Assembly (NCBI GenBank): GCA_046302715.1 | Contig: JBKCHQ010000137.1 | Span: forward strand, 1 to 7,445 | DNA length: 7,445 nt | From: CAMCXT01 sp046302715 | GTDB lineage: Bacteria; Bacteroidota; Bacteroidia; M30B66 | Direction: 5' to 3' | Shown here: positions 1 to 5,665 of the stretch, piece by piece | How positions within the stretch are numbered: the stretch's first letter is position 1 | Layout of the letters: each line of letters starts with the position of its first letter | The notes under the pieces: generated by a model | The model's database searches: none | What the model was told of the DNA's origin: nothing | What the model saw: the letters and a program-made list of their open reading frames with translations, nothing else | Made by a program: the position numbers and the translations under genes

Positions 1-2144
1 CCCGAAACAGAGGGAGTGCCGATAATGTTAAGGTTGTCAATATTGGTAAGATCAAAATCAGCTTCCCACGACACGGTACCACTGGTTTGCGCGTTTACTG
101 TTAATGTTTCACCTTGGCAAAGCGAGTCGGCATTTGCCGAAACAGTAAGCAATACTGCAGGAAGTAAGGTAACCGTTACTGAGTCGCTATTCGTGCATCC
201 GGCTGCTGAGGTGGCCGAAAGGTAAAACATCGTAGTTTGATTGGTGTTTGCCTGCGTTGTAATGTTAGTTGCATCTACTACTAAGTTCGCGGGTTCCCAG
301 CTTACATTAGAAGTGCTGCTTGTTCCGACGAGTTGTATGTTATCGCCAATACAAATACTTTGTGGTATACCGGCATCTACGGATGGCGGTAATTCGCTCG
401 TTACTGGAACCGAAACAGATTGGCGCAGAGCGCAGGAGCTTAAATATATCGTTTCATTCGTTTGGCTAGGAAAATAGGTTAACGAATCGCTGTTGCCTAA
501 GTCATTATTCATAACAGCGCTACCCCAGAAAAATGTGTTGGGTGTAGCTCCACTTAACACTATGAGCTCGACACTACTTCCCAAACATGCCGTATCGCTC
601 GAAGCAATAAGCTCGGGAAGGGCGGTAGCAATGTTAATTTGTCCATTGCCTCCTTTAGTAGCTCCGTTCGGAGGGAATTCGGTAAGCGAGCTGCCATCGG
701 TAGTACCGTTGGCTCCACCGTTAACATTTACATTGGGTAAGGAGTTGCTCAAAGAAACATAGCCACCGCCACCGCCACCGCCAGGCCCTTCGCCTTCGGT
801 AATATTAACGGGCAAATCCTGATTGCCGCCGTTGCCTCCTTTGGCTTCAATACTGATGCCTGAGATACTGAGCGAACTGTTTACGATTACGGCTCCTCCG
901 CCTCCAGCACCTCCAGCACCATCGTTGCCCCCACTAAGAAATCCGGGGGTTGTGTTTCCGCCATTAGCACCGTTGGCTCGAATAAATCCCGATCCATTAA
1001 TCACATCAAACGAGCGGATGAGCACAATTCCTCCTCCGTTGCCACCATTGCCACCATCGTCGCCGTTTTCTTCGCCAGCGCCACCGCCGCCACCCATAAA
1101 AACACGCTGTCCGCTATAAAGCAACGGTTTTCCGCCCAAGCCTCCATTATTACGACGGTAATCTCCACCGTTTGAGGGATTGCCAGGAGGTAGGGTTAAA
1201 GCATTAATGTTACCCGAAGAAAATGTATAACCGCCTCTTCCGCCGCCCGAGCTGGTACTGTTTGCGAAATTGGCCGATTCAAGATTCCACGCAGTGATCC
1301 AAGACGTATTTGAAATGTCGGGATTGCCGTTTCCGGTGTACAATGCAGGATTTCCGGCATTGGCACCTCCACCACCTCCGGCATTATGCGCATTTCCACC
1401 GCCACCGCCGTTTGCAGGTGCACCCTTACAAAACGGAAAGCCCCAGTTGGCATAATCGCTTTGCGAGCCGGCAATACTTTCGCCCTTTTCGGCGCCATAC
1501 TCGTTGTTGGAGTTAGCAAAATTCAAAACCCCAAATTGACCCAGCGATGGTGTTGGGTCTGCCCCGCCGCGAAATCCTTTGCCACTTACATCAATTGCAT
1601 TTGTACTGTTCAGGTTTAATGCTTTATCGGTTTCAATAACTACTACTCCCCCGGTTTGCCCGTTCCATTGAGGAGCGGTAATATTTCCGCTCCCATTAAC
1701 AGTAAGCTGCCGGTAACGGGGCACACGAATAATTTGAGTATTGCCCCAAGATGAGTAGCTATTTTGAAGTCCACAGCTCAGTTCAATGGTGGACGGAAAT
1801 GAAACCGATTTAACCTCTGCCCATTCATAATTACCGGAATTGTTATACTGCGTTATGGCTCCAAAATTAGGCTCGTCAGAAGCATTAATCTGGGCTCCCT
1901 GCATCTGAATTATCAAGAGCAAGTCTCCGGCAGAGAGGGCTGATGTAAAACGATTGTTGTCGTTTAAGGTAATTGAACTAGACGTTATCGTGGTGCTGCC
2001 TGCATTTACATCGGCAGTTAAACGAGCGTATTCATTAACAATAGAGCCTGTTGCCGTTATGATTGCATCGTTATTTTTACCCCTTTGAGCGTTAAGATAC
2101 AGTCCGAAAAATAAAAGTATCCACGTTAAAATTCTTGAGCGCAT
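1..2144 (-). CDS. Secreted glycine-rich surface protein with Ig/PKD-like repeats, partial (3' end missing)
   Basis: The frame is open from the ATG at 2144 to the left edge, giving 714 complete residues without a stop. Residues 1-19 form a signal peptide (basic MRSR, hydrophobic core, then YLNA before Q20), so the protein is exported. Residues about 20-240 are Ser/Thr/Asn-rich and look beta-structured. Residues about 246-505 are strongly glycine-rich, with runs of five to seven Gly separated by Asn/Ala. From about 510, Ig/PKD-like repeats begin, each opening with a C-x-G motif (C520, C598, C676, exactly 78 apart); the first two have a second Cys at C571 and C650, probably a disulfide partner. 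This architecture is common in Bacteroidota cell-surface proteins exported by the type IX system, whose sorting domain would lie beyond the window. An adhesin or matrix role is inference. It starts 96 bp downstream of the dioxygenase gene and is probably a separate unit. Confidence 0.85.
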   Translation of the reverse strand, partial: MRSRILTWILLFFGLYLNAQRGKNNDAIITATGSIVNEYARLTADVNAGSTTITSSSITLNDNNRFTSALSAGDLLLIIQMQGAQINASDEPNFGAITQYNNSGNYEWAEVKSVSFPSTIELSCGLQNSYSSWGNTQIIRVPRYRQLTVNGSGNITAPQWNGQTGGVVVIETDKALNLNSTNAIDVSGKGFRGGADPTPSLGQFGVLNFANSNNEYGAEKGESIAGSQSDYANWGFPFCKGAPANGGGGGNAHNAGGGGGANAGNPALYTGNGNPDISNTSWITAWNLESANFANSTSSGGGRGGYTFSSGNINALTLPPGNPSNGGDYRRNNGGLGGKPLLYSGQRVFMGGGGGAGEENGDDGGNGGNGGGIVLIRSFDVINGSGFIRANGANGGNTTPGFLSGGNDGAGGAGGGGAVIVNSSLSISGISIEAKGGNGGNQDLPVNITEGEGPGGGGGGGYVSLSNSLPNVNVNGGANGTTDGSSLTEFPPNGATKGGNGQINIATALPELIASSDTACLGSSVELIVLSGATPNTFFWGSAVMNNDLGNSDSLTYFPSQTNETIYLSSCALRQSVSVPVTSELPPSVDAGIPQSICIGDNIQLVGTSSTSNVSWEPANLVVDATNITTQANTNQTTMFYLSATSAAGCTNSDSVTVTLLPAVLLTVSANADSLCQGETLTVNAQTSGTVSWEADFDLTNIDNLNIIGTPSVS
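762..783. repeat. GCCACC hexanucleotide tandem repeat inside the surface protein gene
   Basis: Three full GCCACC units plus GCCA lie on the plus strand. On the coding (minus) strand they read as alternating GGC/GGT and encode the seven-glycine run at residues 455-461. Gain or loss of a unit would change the length by two Gly without shifting the frame. Confidence 0.8.
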
Positions 2145-2240
2145 GTGAGATTTAAGTTTAGCGCATCAAAATAAAGATATTCTAGCGAAATTTTGTGTGT
2201 CGGTAATTCAAAATCTTACAGATTCAACCATAGGAATAGC

Positions 2241-3095
2241 TCAGCAATCAATCCATGCACGTACCATAAGCCGTTCTCGTTCAAATTCGGGCGCATTTAT
2301 AAATGCAGTGCGGTTATGGAGTAAAAAAGTATTATTAAAGATCAAAATATCTCCCGCTTCCATTAAAACACTGAATTGGTGTTCTGCTTGGTCTAAATAA
2401 TGATCCAAGGCATTAAGCATTTCGATATAGCCGTCGGGCAAAGGTTCGCTTGCTTTTTGATGTCCGCGTTCGAGCCAGTATCGCATGTAGCGAAAGGTAA
2501 AAGTCGAATCACTTTTTTCAAGAATGGGAAAACGGTTACGTTTGAGGTTTTCAAGGGAGAATTCGGTTCCGGGAGTAACAATATCTCTAATTGCTGAAAA
2601 GGTTAAAAGTGCTTCATAAGCGGGAAAATTCGCTATTAAATGCACGTAGGCGTTAGCGGCGTTAACCAAGAGCGATTGTCCGCCTTCTAAAGCAGGTCTA
2701 ATACATAATAAACCCACAACTTTAGGGAAATAACCGGCTGCCGAACTGTCGGTATGAAAGCCTGTAGTATCGTGTGTTTGACTTATGGGTATTCGAGAAT
2801 TTATATAATCACCTCCATAATCTTTTACATCGTAAAAGGCTCCGTATCGTTCGTTGAGCATACCAATACGCTTGCAGCATTCGGCATAAATTCTACGCTG
2901 GATGTTTTCATGCTGGTCGTTAATTTGTGTACGCAATAAAATAAAGCCCGGAGATGCATCCAAAAATCTATGAAACCAATTTTGGTTCATCCGTTCAGGA
3001 AGATATCCATCCCTTAATTGAAAACGTTCTTCTTCAGAAAATAAATGCACTACAAGAGATGCATCGGGTATTTCATTCCAGATCAAATGGTTCAT
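2241..3095 (-). CDS. TauD/TfdA-family Fe(II)/2-oxoglutarate-dependent dioxygenase
   Basis: This 284-residue protein has the length and core motifs of the TauD/TfdA (clavaminate synthase-like) family, cytosolic enzymes that couple 2-oxoglutarate decarboxylation to hydroxylation, desaturation or related oxidation of a small molecule. The iron triad is visible: H114-x-D116 in GFHTDSS, and a distal His at H260 in LLHNRTAF. R275 and R279 (RERLMVRAW) are candidates for the 2-oxoglutarate carboxylate-binding Arg. GGQSLLVNA at about 138-146 is the usual strand after the HxD region. The start is an ATG whose first bases overlap the methyltransferase stop (ATGA, 4 bp), so the two are probably translated in a coupled way and may act on the same compound. 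No signal peptide or membrane segment is seen. The substrate is unknown; family membership is confident, the reaction is not. Confidence 0.88.
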   Translation of the reverse strand: MNHLIWNEIPDASLVVHLFSEEERFQLRDGYLPERMNQNWFHRFLDASPGFILLRTQINDQHENIQRRIYAECCKRIGMLNERYGAFYDVKDYGGDYINSRIPISQTHDTTGFHTDSSAAGYFPKVVGLLCIRPALEGGQSLLVNAANAYVHLIANFPAYEALLTFSAIRDIVTPGTEFSLENLKRNRFPILEKSDSTFTFRYMRYWLERGHQKASEPLPDGYIEMLNALDHYLDQAEHQFSVLMEAGDILIFNNTFLLHNRTAFINAPEFERERLMVRAWIDC

Positions 3096-3838
3096 TTTAC
3101 CAGCTTAAATGCGGTATGCAGCGGTGTTCCCAAAAGTGGTCCGAAGAATTCCTGGTCGAGCTTCACATGTTCCTCATTTATATGAAGTTCTTTTACCACT
3201 GGCATACTTTTAAATCCAGAATGTATAAAGCAGTTGAAGTAATCTTCCCATGTTTTATGAACGCATTGAACGTTTACGGGAACCCGATCGAGCCGCCATA
3301 TTTGACCGGGAAAAAGAATGTTACGCCCGCTAAAATAATCACCGTGGGGTTCAAAATAGAAAGGAAACTCTTTCTTTCGTAAAAATGGGAGTGAGGGATG
3401 CGGAACGGCCATTACAAAAGTACCTCCCGGTTTTAAAATTCGGTAAATTTGTTCGATGGTTTGCGCACTTTCTTCAACATTTAGATAGTTGAATAAGAAC
3501 ATGGCTAAAACCAAATCGAACGATTCGCCTTCAAAATCGGCTATGCTGCGGGCATCTCCTACCTGATATTCAATACCAGAACTCTCGGCAGATTTGGCTG
3601 CATCAATCATCTTCTCGGAAATATCCATGGCTAAAACGGATGCAGCACCTCGATTCTTTAGCTGCCGCGCCACATATCCCTCGCCGCAGCCTAAATCAAA
3701 AACGCGTGTGTCTTTTATAGGTTCACACAGGTCGAGAACAAATGGGCGGGCCGAGTAATCCGATAACAAGATGGGTTTTGTGCGTTGCCAACTTTCCGCT
3801 TGAGCATTATATAAGTTGCGCGTGTCTTTTTCGATCAT
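3092..3838 (-). CDS. Class I SAM-dependent methyltransferase
   Basis: A 248-residue cytosolic protein of the class I Rossmann-fold methyltransferases (Methyltransf_11/25 type). Motif I is VFDLGCGEG at residues 46-54, followed by the acidic ribose-binding residue D72 in LAMDIS, a motif II region YQVGDA (91-96), the FDLVLAMF strand (107-114) and the post-strand LKPGGTF loop (135-141). The C-terminal part, with VPHPSL (145-150) and HKTWEDYFNCFIHSGF (194-209), is typical of small-molecule methyltransferases of this group and probably forms the substrate lid. It is the first gene of a two-gene minus-strand unit and overlaps the dioxygenase gene by 4 bp. It is divergent from the HDO-cupin pair, 143 bp away. 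The acceptor (N, O or C) cannot be told from sequence. Confidence 0.9.
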   Translation of the reverse strand: MIEKDTRNLYNAQAESWQRTKPILLSDYSARPFVLDLCEPIKDTRVFDLGCGEGYVARQLKNRGAASVLAMDISEKMIDAAKSAESSGIEYQVGDARSIADFEGESFDLVLAMFLFNYLNVEESAQTIEQIYRILKPGGTFVMAVPHPSLPFLRKKEFPFYFEPHGDYFSGRNILFPGQIWRLDRVPVNVQCVHKTWEDYFNCFIHSGFKSMPVVKELHINEEHVKLDQEFFGPLLGTPLHTAFKLVK

Positions 3839-3981
3839 GAAGAGATGTTGAATGCCGCAAGTTATATCTTGTGCCGAATTATTACATCCAGCTGAGATAA
3901 ATTAATATTAAATTTTCAAAAAGACCCTAATATGTTACATTTTGTGCTTACACTTGTTGTTCACTAAAAACCGCCTTAACC
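3839..3981. promoter_or_regulatory. Divergent intergenic region, probable shared promoter region of the four-gene cassette
   Basis: This 143-bp AT-rich stretch separates the two divergent gene pairs and must hold the start signals of both unless they are read from afar. On the plus strand, TACATTTTG at 3936-3944 is one base longer than the Bacteroidota -7 consensus TAnnTTTG. TTTTC at 3913-3917 lies about 18 bp upstream as a poor -33 element. A start near 3950 would leave a leader of about 30 nt before the HDO gene. On the minus strand no convincing -7 element was found. No clear operator palindrome was seen. Confidence 0.4.
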
Positions 3982-4761
3982 ATGGAAAAAACTGCTCCAC
4001 TAATTACTGATTTATCCAACATTAATCACCCTGTTTTAGAATCTTTGCTCGACGAAGCCATGAATCACCGCGCAGTGAATCATCCTTACCTCAAGGCCTT
4101 GGCCAGCGGTTCGTTTGCCAATATGCCCGCAGTAATGCGCGATTTTGCCGGTCAGTACGGTTTTTACAGCGCCTGGTTTCCACGTTACTTAACCGGGGTA
4201 ATTTCAAAAATGGAAAATGCCGAACATCGCACGCATCTTCTTGATAATCTTGCCGAAGAGAGCGGTCATTTGCATGAAGAGGACATGGAAGCTATTCGTG
4301 AATTGGGCATTAAGGATGAATGGGTACAAGGTATTCCGCATCCCCAGCTGTTTAAGCGTTTTCAACATGCCATTGGAGCCGAAACAGGAGGAAAACCGGG
4401 CATTGAGGTTGAAATTTGGCGCGATGGATTTTTAACACTCATTCAAAATTCCAATAAATCGGCTGCTAACGCAGTAGGTGCAATTGGCCTGGGAACCGAA
4501 TCGGTGGTAAAATATATTTACAGATATATTATCGAGGCCATTGAAAAACATACCGATTTAACACTTGAGCAGTATGTGTTTTTTCCGCTACATACTGAGG
4601 TAGACGACGAACACGGTCTCATTCTGCTTGACATTGCACGTCAAATGATTGATGAAGGTGCGCAATCGGCTCACGAGGTTAGAAAAGGAATGCTCACCGC
4701 ATTAAATATGCGTGCCTGCTATTGGGAAGATATGATGCATCGCGCACAAAAATTAGGATAA
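3982..4761 (+). CDS. Haem-oxygenase-like diiron oxidase (HDO) family protein
   Basis: A 259-residue, largely helical protein that fits the haem-oxygenase-like diiron oxidase/oxygenase superfamily (Haem_oxygenas_2, 'iron-containing redox enzyme'; known members include UndA, CADD, BesC and the central domain of SznF). The clearest signature is H204-x3-D208-x2-H211 in PLHTEVDDEHG, the C-terminal ligand set of the family. A central Glu, E173 in GLGTESVVKYIY, is the likely bridging carboxylate. The N-terminal ligands probably lie in NLAEESGHLHEED (residues 89-101): E92 or E93 with H96 or H98. All expected ligand classes are therefore present, which argues for an active O2-using diiron enzyme rather than a metal-free TenA relative. 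Known members do N-oxygenation, C-C cleavage or decarboxylation; which applies here cannot be told. The gene heads a two-gene unit, its TAA directly followed by the ATG of the cupin gene. Confidence 0.82.
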   Translation: MEKTAPLITDLSNINHPVLESLLDEAMNHRAVNHPYLKALASGSFANMPAVMRDFAGQYGFYSAWFPRYLTGVISKMENAEHRTHLLDNLAEESGHLHEEDMEAIRELGIKDEWVQGIPHPQLFKRFQHAIGAETGGKPGIEVEIWRDGFLTLIQNSNKSAANAVGAIGLGTESVVKYIYRYIIEAIEKHTDLTLEQYVFFPLHTEVDDEHGLILLDIARQMIDEGAQSAHEVRKGMLTALNMRACYWEDMMHRAQKLG

Positions 4762-5520
4762 ATGAGTGCTCAACTTTGCCTTTTGGCGCTTCGTAACCAC
4801 TGGCTCGAAACGCATGAACTAGAGCGGATTCGTGATGGATTTTCCGCGGTAAAAGTGGCATTGGATCAATCTTCGGCCGTTGGCTTGGTAGGGCATGCTT
4901 CGTTTGTGTCGCTTTTATATGTTACAGCGCAGCATCAGCCTGGTTCGTATCAACGTATGCATACCATGCTCGACGATCAAGTTTCCAGTATTCCTGAATT
5001 TTCAGCCGAGGAATTGGCAGTTTGGGATGCTGTTTGGATGGATCTTCAATGGAAACGGACAGGAATGCTTAACGATAAAATTAACGAACGAAAAACGCTG
5101 ACGCATTCAATGGCTGAAGAAGATTTTCGATCATCCTTAACCGATGTGCGGCTCGATGGCATTTACGAGAATCATTCCGATAAACTTAATATTGATTTTC
5201 AGGTTCAGCGATTGCCATTCCCGCTTGAGGTGCTCGATCCGCGTATAGTGCGAATCCCTCCCGGTAAAACTAACGAGTTGCACAAGCATGCACACGAAAC
5301 GGTGTTCATTTTCATGCAAGGCAGTGGTCATGTAAAGGTGGATCAGGTGCGTATTAGAGTGGCACCGGGCGATTTTGTATTTATTCCACGCTGGTGCCTG
5401 CATCAGTCGGTGAATGAGTCGGATGGCGACATGGTATTTCTGGCGGTGGCCGATTTTGGTCTCACCGGAAAATCGTTTACAGGTAATTATTTGAAAACGG
5501 CACGTCTAAAGACAGAATAA
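4762..5520 (+). CDS. Two-part protein: helical N-terminal region plus C-terminal metal-binding cupin
   Basis: The ATG follows the HDO stop without a gap (TAAATG), and that in-frame stop excludes any earlier start. The 252-residue product ends in a cupin. Motif 1 reads G168-x5-H174-K-H176, then A-H-E179-T180 and G187. Motif 2 reads G203-x5-P209-x-W211-x2-H214-x3-N218. Three His ligands (H174, H176, H214) are present. The usual Glu position is Thr180, with a Glu one residue earlier, so the metal site may be a 3-His type as in cysteine dioxygenase and the SznF cupin. W211 replaces the usual Gly of motif 2. Residues 1 to about 125 are predicted helical (LCLLALRNHWLETHELERIR, AEELAVWDAVWMDLQWKR) and match no family I recognise. 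No signal peptide is convincing, so it is probably cytosolic. It may act on the HDO product or chaperone its intermediate; both are inference. Confidence 0.82.
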   Translation: MSAQLCLLALRNHWLETHELERIRDGFSAVKVALDQSSAVGLVGHASFVSLLYVTAQHQPGSYQRMHTMLDDQVSSIPEFSAEELAVWDAVWMDLQWKRTGMLNDKINERKTLTHSMAEEDFRSSLTDVRLDGIYENHSDKLNIDFQVQRLPFPLEVLDPRIVRIPPGKTNELHKHAHETVFIFMQGSGHVKVDQVRIRVAPGDFVFIPRWCLHQSVNESDGDMVFLAVADFGLTGKSFTGNYLKTARLKTE

Positions 5521-5530
5521 TTGTGTAATT

Positions 5531-5547
5531 GTCAATTTAATATTGAC
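5531..5547. repeat. Perfect inverted repeat GTCAAT-TTAAT-ATTGAC after the cupin gene
   Basis: A 6-bp perfect inverted repeat with a 5-nt spacer lies 10 bp past the cupin stop codon and is followed by TATTTTG. As RNA it would be a weak AT-rich hairpin with a short U-rich tail, so it could end the HDO-cupin transcript. As DNA it could be a protein-binding site in front of pdhB. The stem is too short to decide. Confidence 0.45.
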
Positions 5548-5548
5548 T

Positions 5549-5586
5549 ATTTTGTCAAATCGTTAAATTTTGACCAAATCGTTAAA
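5549..5586 (+). repeat. Tandem imperfect direct repeat upstream of pdhB
   Basis: ATTTTGTCAAATCGTTAAA (5549-5567) is followed at once by ATTTTGACCAAATCGTTAAA (5567-5586). The copies differ by one substitution and one inserted base, and they share one base at the junction. They lie about 50-90 bp before the predicted -7 element of pdhB, a plausible place for a regulator to bind. Function unknown. Confidence 0.7.
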
Positions 5587-5635
5587 ATTAATCATTTAAA
5601 ACAGCTCTTTTTTTTAGCGTTTTAAATAAAGTTTA

Positions 5636-5643
5636 TAGTTTTG
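5636..5643 (+). promoter_or_regulatory. pdhB promoter, -7 element TAGTTTTG
   Basis: TAGTTTTG matches the Bacteroidota primary sigma -7 consensus TAnnTTTG exactly. A T-rich run ending in TTTAG about 18 bp upstream (ending near 5617) is the candidate -33 element, but matches poorly. Transcription would begin near 5650, leaving a leader of about 16 nt without a Shine-Dalgarno sequence, as is normal for this phylum. Confidence 0.65.
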
Positions 5644-5665
5644 CAGGGTTAAAATTGAACGGATC

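Noticed and set aside
823..1119. Proline-rich open frame on the plus strand
   Set aside because: It is the antisense of the glycine-rich coding region (Gly codons read backwards as Pro/Ala). It has no start context and the minus-strand frame is continuous with a signal peptide.
1196..1619. Several short open frames on both strands
   Set aside because: All overlap the surface-protein frame, which is open throughout. Their products are low-complexity and resemble nothing.
2145..2240. Promoter for the surface-protein gene (TATTTTG on the minus strand at 2167-2173)
   Set aside because: It is one base short of TAnnTTTG and has no -33 element at a fitting distance, so it was not listed as a feature.
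2954..3382. 142-codon plus-strand open frame
   Set aside because: It is antisense to the ends of the methyltransferase and dioxygenase genes, both of which have full conserved motifs.
3982..4761. Assignment of the HDO protein as TenA (thiaminase II)
   Set aside because: The overall helical fold is related, but the H-x3-D-x2-H set and the central Glu are the metal-ligand pattern of diiron oxidases, and no thiamine genes are nearby.
3982..4761. Assignment as a CADD-type para-aminobenzoate synthase
   Set aside because: The C-terminal ligand spacing fits CADD, but that is shared across the superfamily, and the residues sacrificed in CADD could not be matched by eye.
5137..5403. Minus-strand open frame within the cupin gene
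   Set aside because: Shadow of the cupin coding sequence, with no recognisable domain or promoter.
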